Notes: generated from the letters alone by a model not told the origin. Positions 14,293 through 22,710 are shown, counted from the stretch's first letter. The stretch: 31,159 nucleotides of DNA from Pseudomonadota bacterium (GCA_023458595.1 JAEWYT010000144.1:1-31159); one strand, 5' to 3'. A program made the numbers and translations.

Positions 14293-15177
14293 ATGACGGA
14301 CAAACGCGTCAGCTTCGCCGGCCTGTGGCTGCCGGCCGCCCTGCTCGCGCCGCAGCTCGCGATCACCGCGGTCTTCTTCCTGTGGCCGGCGAGCCGGGCG
14401 GTCTACCAGTCGGTGCTCAAGCAGGACGCCTTCGGCCTCTCCACCAAATTCGTCGGCCTCGACAATTTCGTCTTCCTGCTGGAAGACCCGAACTATCTCG
14501 GCTCGGTGCGCGTGACGATCGTGTTCAGCGCGGCGACGACGATCCTGTCGATGGGCTTCGCGCTCCTCTTCGCCGTCGCCGCCGACCGGGTGCTGCGCGG
14601 AGCGACCGTCTATAAGACGCTGATGATCTGGCCCTATGCCGTCGCGCCCGTCCTCGCCGGCGTCATCTGGTGGCTGATGTTCAACCCTTCGATCGGCGTC
14701 ATCGCCTACGCGCTGCGCGGCGTCGGCATCGATTGGAACCACATGCTGAACGGCACGCAGGCGATGACGCTGATCGTCATCGCGGCGGCCTGGAAGCAGG
14801 TCTCCTACAACTTCGTCTTCTTCCTCGCCGGCCTGCGGTCGATCCCGCGCTCGCTGATCGAGGCCGCCGCCATCGACGGGGCGGGTCCGGTGAAGCGCTT
14901 CCTCACGGTGACGCTGCCGCTCCTGTCGCCGACCACCTTCTTCCTGATCGTCGTCAACCTGGTCTACGCCTTCTTCGAGACCTTCGGCATCGTCCACGCG
15001 ACGACCAGCGGCGGGCCGGGGCAGGCCACCACGATCCTGGTCTACAAGGTGTTCCGCGACGGCTTCATCGGCCTGAACCTCGGCTCCTCGGCGGCGCAAT
15101 CGGTGATCCTGATGCTGATCGTCGTCGCGCTCACCGTGCTCCAGTTCCGCTTCGTCGAGCGGCGCGTGCACTACTGA
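14293..15177 (+). CDS. ugpA: sn-Glycerol-3-phosphate ABC transporter permease UgpA
   Basis: This 294-residue membrane protein has about six transmembrane helices. The cytoplasmic EAA loop EAAAIDGAGPVKRF lies near residues 193-206, where the ATPase UgpC docks. It belongs to the MalF-type permease family and pairs with UgpE. It sits between ugpB and ugpE with short spacers. The ribosome site is weak, which fits lower expression than ugpB. Confidence 0.93.
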   Translation: MTDKRVSFAGLWLPAALLAPQLAITAVFFLWPASRAVYQSVLKQDAFGLSTKFVGLDNFVFLLEDPNYLGSVRVTIVFSAATTILSMGFALLFAVAADRVLRGATVYKTLMIWPYAVAPVLAGVIWWLMFNPSIGVIAYALRGVGIDWNHMLNGTQAMTLIVIAAAWKQVSYNFVFFLAGLRSIPRSLIEAAAIDGAGPVKRFLTVTLPLLSPTTFFLIVVNLVYAFFETFGIVHATTSGGPGQATTILVYKVFRDGFIGLNLGSSAAQSVILMLIVVALTVLQFRFVERRVHY

Positions 15178-15185
15178 GGGCGGCA

Positions 15186-16034
15186 ATGGTCGAACACCGC
15201 CCCGCCCTGACCGTCGCCACCCATCTGACGCTGATCCTCGGCGCGGCCTTCGTCGTGCTGCCGGTGTGGATCGCCTTCGTCGCCTCGACCCACGCGGCGA
15301 GCGACTTCATCTCCGGCATGCTGCCGATGTGGCCCGGCGACCGGTTCGCCGAGAACTACTGGAAGGTGCTGACCCGGGGCGAATCGACGGCAGGCGCGCC
15401 GCCGATCGGGCTGATGCTGTTCAACTCGACGGTGATGGCGCTGTCGATCGCGGTCGGCAAGATCGCGATCTCGCTGCTGTCCGCCTTCGCCATCGTCTAT
15501 TTCCGCTTTCCGCTGCGCATGGCGGCGTTCTGGGTCATCTTCCTTACCCTGATGCTACCGGTCGAGGTGCGCATCCTGCCGACCTACGAGGTCGCCGCCG
15601 GACTCGGCCTCCTCAACACCTACACGGGCCTGTCGCTGCCGCTGATCGCCTCGGCGACGGCGACCTTCCTTTTCCGGCAGGTGTTCCTGACGATCCCCGA
15701 CGAACTGACAGAGGCCGCCCGCATCGACGGGGCCGGGCCGACGAAGTTCTTCCGCGACATCCTCGTGCCGCTGTCGCGCACCAACATCGCCGCCCTGTTC
15801 GTCATCCTCTTCATCTACGGCTGGAACCAGTACCTCTGGCCGCTGCTGGTGACGACGGATTCGCATTACTACACCGCCGTCATGGGCATCCAGCGCATGG
15901 TCGCGGTGCCCGACTCCGAACCCCTCTGGCACCTCATCATGGCGACCGCGATCCTCGCCATGCTGCCGCCCGTCGTCGTGATCGTGCTGATGCAGCGGCT
16001 GTTCGTGCAGGGCCTGATCGAGCAGGAGAAGTAG
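15186..16034 (+). CDS. ugpE: sn-Glycerol-3-phosphate ABC transporter permease UgpE
   Basis: This 282-residue MalG-type permease has six predicted transmembrane helices and the EAA loop EAARIDGAGPTKFF near residues 177-190. The segment NQYLWPLLVT near the C-terminus is typical for the family. The start at 15186 is nine bases after ugpA. Together with UgpA it forms the membrane channel of the importer. Confidence 0.93.
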   Translation: MVEHRPALTVATHLTLILGAAFVVLPVWIAFVASTHAASDFISGMLPMWPGDRFAENYWKVLTRGESTAGAPPIGLMLFNSTVMALSIAVGKIAISLLSAFAIVYFRFPLRMAAFWVIFLTLMLPVEVRILPTYEVAAGLGLLNTYTGLSLPLIASATATFLFRQVFLTIPDELTEAARIDGAGPTKFFRDILVPLSRTNIAALFVILFIYGWNQYLWPLLVTTDSHYYTAVMGIQRMVAVPDSEPLWHLIMATAILAMLPPVVVIVLMQRLFVQGLIEQEK

Positions 16035-16043
16035 GAGCCTCCC

Positions 16044-17114
16044 ATGGCAGACGTGAACCTCACCGGCGTGCGCAAGGTCTATCCCGGCGGGGTCGAGGCG
16101 GTGAAGACGGTCGACCTGCAGATCGATGACGGCGCGCTGTGCGTGCTGGTCGGCCCGTCGGGCTGCGGGAAATCGACGCTGCTCAGGATGATCGCCGGGC
16201 TCGAGACCGTCACCGGCGGCGCCGTGTCGATCGGCGGCCAGACGGTCAACGACCGCGAGCCGGCCGAGCGCGACATCGCCATGGTGTTCCAGAACTACGC
16301 GCTTTATCCGCACATGTCGGTCTACGACAACATGGCCTACGGCCTCAGGAACCGGCGCACGCCGAAGGCCGAGATCGAGCGGCGGGTGCGCGAGGCGGCC
16401 AGGCTGCTCGCCATCGAGCCGCTGCTCGCCCGCAAGCCGCGCCAGCTCTCCGGCGGCCAGCGCCAGCGCGTCGCCATGGGCCGGGCGATCGTGCGCGAGC
16501 CGAAGGTGTTCCTGTTCGACGAGCCGCTGTCGAACCTCGACGCCAAGCTGCGCGTGCAGATGCGCATCGAGCTGAAGCGCCTGCAGACGAGCCTCGGCAC
16601 GACCTCGATCTACGTCACCCACGACCAGCTCGAGGCGATGACGCTCGCCGACCTGCTCGTCGTCATGAACGAGGGCAGCATCGAGCAGATCGGCACGGCG
16701 ATGGAGGTGTATGAGAGGCCGGCGAGCACGTTCGTCGCCGGCTTCATCGGCTCGCCGCCGATGAACCTGATACCGGCCGAAGCCGCGCACGGCGGCCTGC
16801 GCCTCGACGGCGAGGGAAGCGTCGTCGCCCGCCCGGCCGGCGCCGGCGGCGCCGTCACCGTCGGCGTGCGGCCGGAGGACCTGTCGATCGGCGAGGCGGC
16901 CGGCGCCGACGTCGTCTCGATAACCGTCGAGGTCTCCGGCGTGGAGCCGATCGGGGCGGAATCGCTCGTCCACGGCCATACCGGCGGCGGCCACGAGGTG
17001 ACGGTCCGGCTCAACGGCTACGCCGAATTCGCCCCCGGACACCGGCTGGCTGCGCATACGCGACTGAAATCCCTGCACTACTTCGATCAGGCGAGCGGCC
17101 GGCGGATCGCCTAG
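16044..17114 (+). CDS. ugpC: sn-Glycerol-3-phosphate ABC transporter ATPase UgpC
   Basis: This 356-residue protein has Walker A GPSGCGKST near residues 38-46, signature LSGGQRQRVAMGRA near 135-148, Walker B VFLFDEPLSNLDAK near 154-168 and an H-loop THDQLEAMTLAD. A C-terminal TOBE/OB regulatory domain follows (from about 240), as in MalK-type ATPases. It powers the UgpAE channel. AGGAG precedes the ATG, ten bases after ugpE. No ugpQ phosphodiesterase gene follows in this window. Confidence 0.94.
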   Translation: MADVNLTGVRKVYPGGVEAVKTVDLQIDDGALCVLVGPSGCGKSTLLRMIAGLETVTGGAVSIGGQTVNDREPAERDIAMVFQNYALYPHMSVYDNMAYGLRNRRTPKAEIERRVREAARLLAIEPLLARKPRQLSGGQRQRVAMGRAIVREPKVFLFDEPLSNLDAKLRVQMRIELKRLQTSLGTTSIYVTHDQLEAMTLADLLVVMNEGSIEQIGTAMEVYERPASTFVAGFIGSPPMNLIPAEAAHGGLRLDGEGSVVARPAGAGGAVTVGVRPEDLSIGEAAGADVVSITVEVSGVEPIGAESLVHGHTGGGHEVTVRLNGYAEFAPGHRLAAHTRLKSLHYFDQASGRRIA

Positions 17115-17119
17115 GTCCG

Positions 17120-17148
17120 CTTGAACGGCATTTCCTCAGACACCATAT
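17120..17148 (+). promoter_or_regulatory. Sigma32 (RpoH)-type heat-shock promoter
   Basis: CTTGAA (17120-17125) and CCATAT (17143-17148) are separated by 17 bases. This is a good match to RpoH-dependent promoters (CTTGAA / CCATAT-type -10). The predicted start near 17155 leaves a leader of about 90 bases ahead of the small heat-shock gene. It begins almost at the ugpC stop codon, so hsp20 has its own transcript. Confidence 0.72.
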
Positions 17149-17156
17149 CCCTTCTC

Positions 17157-17245
17157 GACCGGCGGACGAATTCGTCGCCGGTCATGGGAATCGGGCGCCG
17201 AAAGGGCCCTGTTTCAAGGTCGCTTGGAGACGAGGACTTTGCCGG
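17157..17245 (+). ncRNA. ROSE-like RNA thermometer in the hsp20 leader
   Basis: The leader folds into a strong 5' hairpin (17157-17163 with 17177-17183, then GACGA/TCGTC inside). The 3' hairpin has GTC-G-CTT (17219-17225) pairing with GAGGAC (17232-17237) and one bulged G. The segment TCGCT (17220-17224) matches the UYGCU box that masks the AGGA ribosome site (17233-17236) in ROSE elements. These open on heating and are common before small heat-shock genes in rhizobia and relatives. Identification is by motif and fold only. Confidence 0.7.
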
Positions 17246-17674
17246 ATGTCGCGTATGACCCCGCTTAACAGCCCCTACCTGCTCGGATTCGACGGTATCG
17301 AGCGCCTGATCGACCGCGTATCGCGGAGTTCGGGCGACGGATATCCGCCCTACAACATCGAGCGGCTGCCGAAGAACGGCAATCAGGCGACGACGCTCAG
17401 GATCACGCTGGCGGTCGCCGGCTTCACCCGCGACCAGCTCGACGTGACACTGGAGGACAACCAGCTCACCATCAAGGGCAAGCAGGTCGAGGAGACCGAG
17501 CGCGAATTCCTGCACCGCGGCATCGCCGCGCGGCAGTTCCAGCGCACCTTCGTGCTGGCCGACGGCATGGAGGTATCGGGCGCCGCCCTCGAGAACGGCC
17601 TGCTCGTCATCGATCTTGCGCGACCGGAGCCCGAACGGGTGGTCCGCACGATAGAGATCCGCGACAACTCCTGA
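17246..17674 (+). CDS. Small heat-shock protein, Hsp20/IbpA type
   Basis: This 142-residue protein has a short N-terminal arm (SPYLLGFDGIERLIDRV, typical of rhizobial class A small heat-shock proteins). An alpha-crystallin domain (about 35-125) includes YNIERL, LAVAGFTRDQLDVTLEDNQLTIKG and the closing ALENGLLVIDL. It is an ATP-independent holdase that binds unfolding proteins. Its promoter (RpoH-type) and ROSE-like leader fit strong heat induction. The DUF1150 gene follows 38 bases later. Confidence 0.95.
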   Translation: MSRMTPLNSPYLLGFDGIERLIDRVSRSSGDGYPPYNIERLPKNGNQATTLRITLAVAGFTRDQLDVTLEDNQLTIKGKQVEETEREFLHRGIAARQFQRTFVLADGMEVSGAALENGLLVIDLARPEPERVVRTIEIRDNS

Positions 17675-17712
17675 ATCCGCGCGATCTCGGAAAGGTAAGA
17701 GGCAAGAGTATC

Positions 17713-17982
17713 ATGGAACGGAACACGAACCGGCACGACGAGAAGATCGTCGTCACCGAGGAAATGCTGGCCCGGATCGGCGGCGGCGAGATCGCCTACG
17801 TCAGGCCGATCATGTCGGACGTCCTCAAGCAGGTCTTCCCGGAGGCGCCCGACATGGCGCCGGGGATCCGCCTGTTCATGCTGAACGCCGCCGACGGCAC
17901 GCCGATCATGCTGACCGACAGCAGGGAGTCTGCACTCGCCGGTGCGATCCAGCACGAGCTGGAGACCGTCAGCCTGCACTGA
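17713..17982 (+). CDS. DUF1150 family protein
   Basis: This 89-residue protein is recognised by EMLARIGGGEIAYVRPI near residues 17-33 and LFMLNAADGTPIMLTDSRESALAGA near 56-80. The family is small, uncharacterised, and very often encoded directly after hsp20 in alphaproteobacteria, as here. Co-transcription with the heat-shock gene is likely because no promoter or terminator is evident between them. No catalytic motif or signal peptide is present. Confidence 0.87.
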   Translation: MERNTNRHDEKIVVTEEMLARIGGGEIAYVRPIMSDVLKQVFPEAPDMAPGIRLFMLNAADGTPIMLTDSRESALAGAIQHELETVSLH

Positions 17983-18006
17983 CGCGAACGGGCACCGCCG
18001 AACGGG

Positions 18007-18034
18007 AAACGCCGGGCCTTGCGCCCGGCGTTTT
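18007..18034. terminator. Terminator between DUF1150 gene and ptsN
   Basis: AAACGCCGGGC (18007-18017) pairs with GCCCGGCGTTT (18023-18033), with TTTT at the 3' end. The complementary A run on the left could serve the opposite strand. It lies 24 bases after the DUF1150 stop and 20 bases beyond the stop of the converging ptsN. Confidence 0.88.
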
Positions 18035-18053
18035 GCGTTTCAGGGGCGGAAAA

Positions 18054-18518
18054 TCAGGCCGCGCTCGGCTCCGAGGCGAGGCTCAGCACCGCGTAGATGG
18101 AGGCGGCGTCGCGCGAGGCCCTGAGCTTCTGGGCCATGCCGGGCTCGCGCATCAGGCGGGCGATGCGGGCGAGCGCCTTCAGATGGTCGGCGCCGGCGCT
18201 CTCCGGGGCGAGCAGGAGGAACACGAGATCCACCGGCTCGTCGTCGATCGCGTCGAAGTCGATCGGCTTGTCGAGCCTGGCAAACATGCCGAACAGGGTA
18301 TCGATCTTGGCGAGCTTGGCGTGCGGGATGGCGACGCCCTGGCCGATGCCGGTCGAGCCGAGCCGCTCGCGCTGCAGGAGATGATCGAAGATGTCGCGCG
18401 CCGGCAGGTCGAGCAGCGTCGCCGCCCGTTCGGCCATCTCCTGGATCACCTGCTTCTTCGAATTCGCCTTGAGCGAGGGAATGATCGCGTCCTGGCGAAT
18501 GAGATCGCTGAGGTCCAT
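18054..18518 (-). CDS. ptsN: Nitrogen-regulatory phosphotransferase protein IIA-Ntr
   Basis: This 154-residue EIIA domain has the active-site histidine His66 in GVAIPHAKL. PtsN accepts phosphate from NPr (PtsO) in the nitrogen PTS and regulates potassium transport, nitrogen metabolism and other processes. It ends the reverse-strand cluster lptC-lptA-lptB-rpoN-hpf-ptsN, the common proteobacterial order, with hpf directly upstream. Length and active site are intact. Confidence 0.94.
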   Translation of the reverse strand: MDLSDLIRQDAIIPSLKANSKKQVIQEMAERAATLLDLPARDIFDHLLQRERLGSTGIGQGVAIPHAKLAKIDTLFGMFARLDKPIDFDAIDDEPVDLVFLLLAPESAGADHLKALARIARLMREPGMAQKLRASRDAASIYAVLSLASEPSAA

Positions 18519-18574
18519 ATCGCACCGTCACGGGCGAACGCCATCGGGCCGGCTTGCAGCGGCCCCGTTCGGCG

Positions 18575-19171
18575 CTAGCCGCGTGCCTCCTTTTCACCGG
18601 ATTCGGCCGGATCGATCCAGCCAATATTGCCGTCCTGGCGGCGGTAGACGACGTTCATGCGGCCGTTGGCGACGTTCTGGAAGAGGATTACCGGCGCTTC
18701 GGCGAGATCCATCGCCATCACCGCCATGCCGACGGTCATCTTGCGCAGCGACGTCGGCGTCTCGGCGATGACGATCGGATTGTCGTCGACGACCGCCGTC
18801 TCGCCGGCCTCGTCCTCTTCCGGCGCGGCGATCACGTAGCTCGTCGCCGCCTGCTGCTCCGCGGAGCCGTGTTCGTTGTGGTGGTCCTTCAGGCGCCGGT
18901 TATAGCGCCGCAGACGCTTCTCGATGTGCCCGGCCGCCTGGTCGAAGCTCATATAGGCGTCGCCGCCGTGGCCGCGGCTCTGCAGGTCGATGCCGGAATC
19001 GAGATGGATGCGGCATTCGGTGCGGAAGCCCGCGCCTTCGCGCTCCACGGTCACCTGGCCCGACCAGCCGCCGTCGAAATACTTGCCCATGGCAACGCCG
19101 AGCCGCGCCGAGACCTGGTCCCGAAGCGAATCGCCGATGTCGATGTTCTTGCCGGTGACCCGAAGCTGCAT
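18575..19171 (-). CDS. hpf: Ribosome hibernation promoting factor, long form
   Basis: This 198-residue protein has an HPF N-terminal domain (about 1-100; MQLRVTGKNIDIGDSLRDQV, then a basic helix EKRLRRYNRRLKDHH). A linker is followed by the long-HPF C-terminal dimerisation domain (about 140-190; MAVMAMDLAEAPVILFQNVANGRMNVVYRRQDGNIGWI). Long HPF pairs two 70S ribosomes into inactive 100S dimers. The start at 19171 is chosen because the HPF domain begins there, although the frame is open 62 codons further upstream. It lies between rpoN and ptsN as usual. Confidence 0.93.
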   Translation of the reverse strand: MQLRVTGKNIDIGDSLRDQVSARLGVAMGKYFDGGWSGQVTVEREGAGFRTECRIHLDSGIDLQSRGHGGDAYMSFDQAAGHIEKRLRRYNRRLKDHHNEHGSAEQQAATSYVIAAPEEDEAGETAVVDDNPIVIAETPTSLRKMTVGMAVMAMDLAEAPVILFQNVANGRMNVVYRRQDGNIGWIDPAESGEKEARG

Positions 19172-19378
19172 GATCCCGTGTCGTTCGGACGGCCCTGTCG
19201 GATTTACTCTTGAACGTAATCTTCCGGGCTTTTGTTGCGCTAACCCCAGGCCATCGCGCCGTTCCGTCTGCCACGCCGCGATGCCGCGCGGGAGGAATCC
19301 CTTCGTCGCGCCCCAACGCGGCGGTCGGAACCTAAGGATGGTGCCTTCCCGAGTCAATCTGCGGCTGGCGCATAGGTT

Positions 19379-20998
19379 TCACAATCCCGCCCGTTTTTCC
19401 CGCCGGCGCTGGACGGACGACGGAATCTTCAACCATTCCCGATACTTGGCGACCGTTCGCCGGGCGATGTCTATCCCCGCCGAACGCAGGATTCCGACGA
19501 TGGCGTCGTCGGAGAGGACGTCGTCGGGCGTCTCGTCGTCGATGAGTTCCTTGATGCGGTGGCGGACCGCCTCGGCGGAATGCGCCTCTCCGCCTTCCGT
19601 CGCCGCGATCGCGGTGGTGAAGAAGTACTTCATCTCGAAGATGCCGCGCGGGGTCGCCATGTATTTGTTGGCGGTGACGCGGCTGACCGTCGATTCGTGC
19701 ATCTGGATCGCGTCGGCGACGGTCCTCAGGTTGAGCGGGCGCAGGAAGCGCACGCCCTCGGTCAGGAAGGCGTCCTGCTGGCGCACGATCTCGGTGGCGA
19801 CCTTCAGGATGGTGCGGGCGCGCTGGTCGAGGCTGCGGATCAGCCAGTTGGCCTGCTGCAGGCAGTCGGACAGATAGGCGCGGTCCTTGTCGGAGCGCGC
19901 GCCGCCCGACACCGTCGCGTAGTAGGATTGATCGATCAGCACGCGCGGCAGCGTGTCGGTGTTGAGCTCGACATGCCAGCTTCCGTCGGGGCGCGGGCGC
20001 ACGAACACGTCGGGGACGACCGGCTGCACCGGCTCGGAGCCGAACGCCTGGCCTGGCTTCGGGTCGAGGCGGCGGATCTCGGCGATCATGTCGACGAGAT
20101 CCTCGTCGTCGACGCCGCAGACCTTCCTGAGCGCGGCGAGATCGCGCTTCGCCAGGAGATCGAGATTGCCGACGAGCGCCTGCATCGCCGGATCGAAGCG
20201 GTCGCGCTCGCGCAGCTGGATCGCCAGGCATTCGGCAAGGCCGCGCGCGCAGACGCCGGACGGCTCGAAACTCTGCAAGACGTTCAGCACGGCCTCCACG
20301 TCGGCCTCGGGCACGCCGAGCCGCTCGGCGGTCTCGGCGGTATCCTCGGTGAGGTAGCCGTTCTCGTCGACGAGATCGATCAGGTGTCGGCCGACCAGGC
20401 GCAGGGCCGGATCGGCGATCGCCACGGCGAGCTGGTCGGCGAGGTGGTCGTGCAGGCTCTTCTCGCCCGCGACAGTCTGCTCGAGATAGTCGCCTTCGCC
20501 CTCGCCCGAGCGACGGTCGCCGCGCACCGCGCTCCAGCCGCTGTCGGCGCCCGCGTCGGTGTCGCCGGCCCGCGCGGCGGTCGGCGTCTCGGCGTCGTAG
20601 ACGTTGTCGAAGTCGGCATCGAGGGACTCCGAGATCGCCGCGACGTCGTCGCTGCGCGAGACCTCGACGAGGTCGCCCGGCGAACCGTCTCCCTCGCCGC
20701 CCGCGTCGCCGCCTCCCGCTTCGCCGCCGGGCTCACCGCCGCCGGGCTCTCCGCCGGCATCGTCGCCGTCGCGGCCTTCGACGGGCGGCGCTTCGCCGCC
20801 CCGTTCCTCGCCGCCCCGTTCCTCGCCGCCCCGCTCCTCGTCGGCGCGCTCGAGCAGCGGATTGCGCTCGAGCTCGGCTTCCACATAGGCATTGAGATCG
20901 ACGTTCGACAGCTGCAGGAGCTTGATCGCCTGCATCAGCTGCGGCGTCATCACCAGCGACTGGCTCTGACGCAGCTCCAGCTTCGGGAAAAGTGCCAT
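19379..20998 (-). CDS. rpoN: RNA polymerase sigma-54 factor
   Basis: This 539-residue protein has the glutamine/leucine-rich region I (LELRQSQSLVMTPQLMQAIKLLQLSN), which contacts enhancer-binding proteins. A very acidic, glycine-rich region II follows (about 48-150). The core-binding and DNA-binding regions end with the RpoN box ARRTVAKYRE near 512-521. Sigma-54 directs transcription of nitrogen and other genes, needing an ATP-driven activator. Region II includes a repeated EERGG unit encoded by 15-bp DNA repeats. Confidence 0.96.
   Translation of the reverse strand: MALFPKLELRQSQSLVMTPQLMQAIKLLQLSNVDLNAYVEAELERNPLLERADEERGGEERGGEERGGEAPPVEGRDGDDAGGEPGGGEPGGEAGGGDAGGEGDGSPGDLVEVSRSDDVAAISESLDADFDNVYDAETPTAARAGDTDAGADSGWSAVRGDRRSGEGEGDYLEQTVAGEKSLHDHLADQLAVAIADPALRLVGRHLIDLVDENGYLTEDTAETAERLGVPEADVEAVLNVLQSFEPSGVCARGLAECLAIQLRERDRFDPAMQALVGNLDLLAKRDLAALRKVCGVDDEDLVDMIAEIRRLDPKPGQAFGSEPVQPVVPDVFVRPRPDGSWHVELNTDTLPRVLIDQSYYATVSGGARSDKDRAYLSDCLQQANWLIRSLDQRARTILKVATEIVRQQDAFLTEGVRFLRPLNLRTVADAIQMHESTVSRVTANKYMATPRGIFEMKYFFTTAIAATEGGEAHSAEAVRHRIKELIDDETPDDVLSDDAIVGILRSAGIDIARRTVAKYREWLKIPSSVQRRREKRAGL
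20795..20839. repeat. Three tandem 15-bp repeats inside rpoN
   Basis: The unit GCCGCCCCGTTCCTC occurs at 20795, 20810 and (one change, GCTC for GTTC) 20825. On the coding strand it encodes EERGG three times in region II of sigma-54. Being a multiple of three, it can expand or contract without frameshift. Confidence 0.92.
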
Positions 20999-21009
20999 CG
21001 CCCCCGCGC

Positions 21010-22026
21010 CTACATGCGGAACTCGTCGCCGAGATAGAACCGCCGCACGTCCTCGTTGGCGACGACTTCCTCGGGCGAGCCCTGCATCAGCACCTGACCG
21101 TCGTGGATGATGTAGGCGCGGTCGATGAGGCCGAGCGTCTCGCGCACGTTGTGATCGGTGATCAGCACGCCGATGCCGCGCGCGGAGAGGTGGCGCACCA
21201 GCGCGCGGATGTCGCCGACGGCGATAGGGTCGATGCCGGCGAACGGCTCGTCGAGGAGCATGAAGGAGGGGCGCGAGGCGAGCGCGCGGGCGATCTCGAC
21301 GCGGCGGCGCTCGCCGCCCGACAGCGCGATCGCCGGCGACTTGCGCAGCCTCGTGATGGCGAATTCCTCGAGCAGCGAATCGAGCTCTTCCCTGCGCCGC
21401 TTCCGGTTCGGCTCGGTGACTTCGAGCACGGCGAGGATGTTCTGCTCGACGGTGAGGCCGCGGAAGATCGACGGCTCCTGCGGCAGGTAGCCGATGCCGA
21501 GGCGCGCGCGCCGGTACATCGGCAGGCGGGTGATGTCGTGGCCGTCGAAGGTTATCGCGCCGGAATCGGCGGCGATCAGGCCGGTGATCATGTAGAACAC
21601 GGTGGTCTTGCCGGCGCCGTTGGGCCCGAGCAGGCCGACCACCTCGCCGCGGCGGACGCCGAGGCTCACGCCCTTCACGACAAGCCGGCTCTTGAAGCTC
21701 TTCTTGATGCCGTGGACCGCGAGCCAGCCTTCGCCGAGCATCGTCGGCCGGTCGTGGCCGATGCTCTCCCCGGGACGCAGGCCGGCCGCGGGGACCGGCG
21801 AAGGGGCGATGCCGGCCTCGAATTCCGGCCAGTCGAGGCCGGACGCATCATCGTCCAGCGGAACGCCGTCCAGCCGGGCGTCGTCCGGCCGGCGGGAGTC
21901 GAAGGGGGGGTCGAGCACCGGGTCGCCGTGGTGCGGACCAGGGGCACGGTCGGTCTCGCCGGTGAGCGACCGGCGCAGCCGGCGCGGCAGTGTCAAAAGA
22001 CGGCCCAAGGCGCGTGATGCTCCCAT
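21010..22026 (-). CDS. lptB: LPS export ABC transporter ATPase LptB, with N-terminal extension
   Basis: Residues from about 96 on form a standard LptB: Walker A GLLGPNGAGKTT, signature LSGGERRRVEIARAL, Walker B FMLLDEPFAGID and ITDHNVRE H-loop. LptB powers lipopolysaccharide extraction with LptFG. The frame extends 95 residues upstream with an acidic, proline-rich segment, so the full frame gives 338 residues against about 240-260 normally. The alternative start is Met96 at 21741. Neither start has a good ribosome site. It lies between rpoN and lptA as in most proteobacteria. Confidence 0.9.
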   Translation of the reverse strand: MGASRALGRLLTLPRRLRRSLTGETDRAPGPHHGDPVLDPPFDSRRPDDARLDGVPLDDDASGLDWPEFEAGIAPSPVPAAGLRPGESIGHDRPTMLGEGWLAVHGIKKSFKSRLVVKGVSLGVRRGEVVGLLGPNGAGKTTVFYMITGLIAADSGAITFDGHDITRLPMYRRARLGIGYLPQEPSIFRGLTVEQNILAVLEVTEPNRKRRREELDSLLEEFAITRLRKSPAIALSGGERRRVEIARALASRPSFMLLDEPFAGIDPIAVGDIRALVRHLSARGIGVLITDHNVRETLGLIDRAYIIHDGQVLMQGSPEEVVANEDVRRFYLGDEFRM

Positions 22027-22089
22027 CGAGACGGTTCGTCGGCCTTTTTCCGAGTGCGCCGGCAGGTTCGAGCCGGCGAAGGTCCGACC

Positions 22090-22710
22090 TCAGTTCGACT
22101 GTTCCTGGCTCTCTTCCCGATTCTGGCGCTTTTCTTGCTTCTGCCCCATAGCGCCGGGAATGAAAAGCCCCTGGACACGTCCACTGCTTCCGGTGGGCGC
22201 CTCGGAAACCAGCTTCGATTGACCGGTTTCCAGGTTAACGATCAGTTGCGTGCCGCGCAGGACGTTCTTGCCCTGCGACAGGACGACGTCGCCGCCCAGC
22301 GTCACCTGCTGGCTCGCCATCTCGAAAACGGCCCAGTCGCCGGTGGCCGTCTGGCCGTCGGCCTTGACGACCACCTTGCCGGTCGCCTCGAGCTTGGAAA
22401 CGCGCTGGTCGCCCTTCTGCGCGTCGCCTTCGCCCGTGTAGTGGACCTTGAGCTGGGCGGTCTGCATGGTGGTCTTGCCCTGCTTGACCGTCACGTTGCC
22501 CGAGAACACCGCCATCTTCTCGTTGTCGAAGACCTCGAGCTGGTCGGCCTCGATCTTGACCGGCTTGTCGGATTCGACCGAAAGGCCGCCGAACGCGTCG
22601 GTCACGGCCTGGGCGTCGGCATCCGGCGCCGAAAACGCCGCAAAAAGCATCAGAGTCGCGATCAGAGCCGCCGGGCGGGCAAATCGGGAGACTTCGCGTT
22701 CAGTTCGCAT
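22090..22710 (-). CDS. lptA: LPS transport periplasmic protein LptA
   Basis: This 206-residue protein has a signal peptide (cleavage near ADA-QA, about residue 34) and an OstA-type beta-jellyroll: VKIEADQLEVFDNEKMAVFSGNV near 51-73 and later strands such as GDVVLSQGKNVLRGTQLIVNLETG. LptA bridges inner and outer membranes for LPS transport. Its start at 22710 overlaps the end of lptC by 11 bases. The C-terminal tail is hydrophilic (glutamine and arginine rich). Confidence 0.93.
   Translation of the reverse strand: MRTEREVSRFARPAALIATLMLFAAFSAPDADAQAVTDAFGGLSVESDKPVKIEADQLEVFDNEKMAVFSGNVTVKQGKTTMQTAQLKVHYTGEGDAQKGDQRVSKLEATGKVVVKADGQTATGDWAVFEMASQQVTLGGDVVLSQGKNVLRGTQLIVNLETGQSKLVSEAPTGSSGRVQGLFIPGAMGQKQEKRQNREESQEQSN

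Noticed and set aside
11742..14366. 874-codon reverse-strand open frame over the kinase and ugpB
   Set aside because: Same cause: high-GC DNA leaves the opposite frame free of stops. The forward strand encodes clear PhoQ-like and UgpB proteins.
19172..19357. 62-codon N-terminal extension of long HPF
   Set aside because: The extra residues do not resemble HPF, which starts at MQLRVTGKNI (19171). Open frames are common by chance at this GC.
20795..20839. Short tandem repeats in rpoN as a possible CRISPR fragment
   Set aside because: Units are 15 bp, directly adjacent with no spacers, in frame and inside a coding low-complexity region.
22057..22078. Hairpin CGCCGGC/GCCGGCG between lptA and lptB as a terminator
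   Set aside because: No T run follows on the minus strand, and lptA-lptB-rpoN are normally co-transcribed. It may be only a GC-rich inverted repeat.
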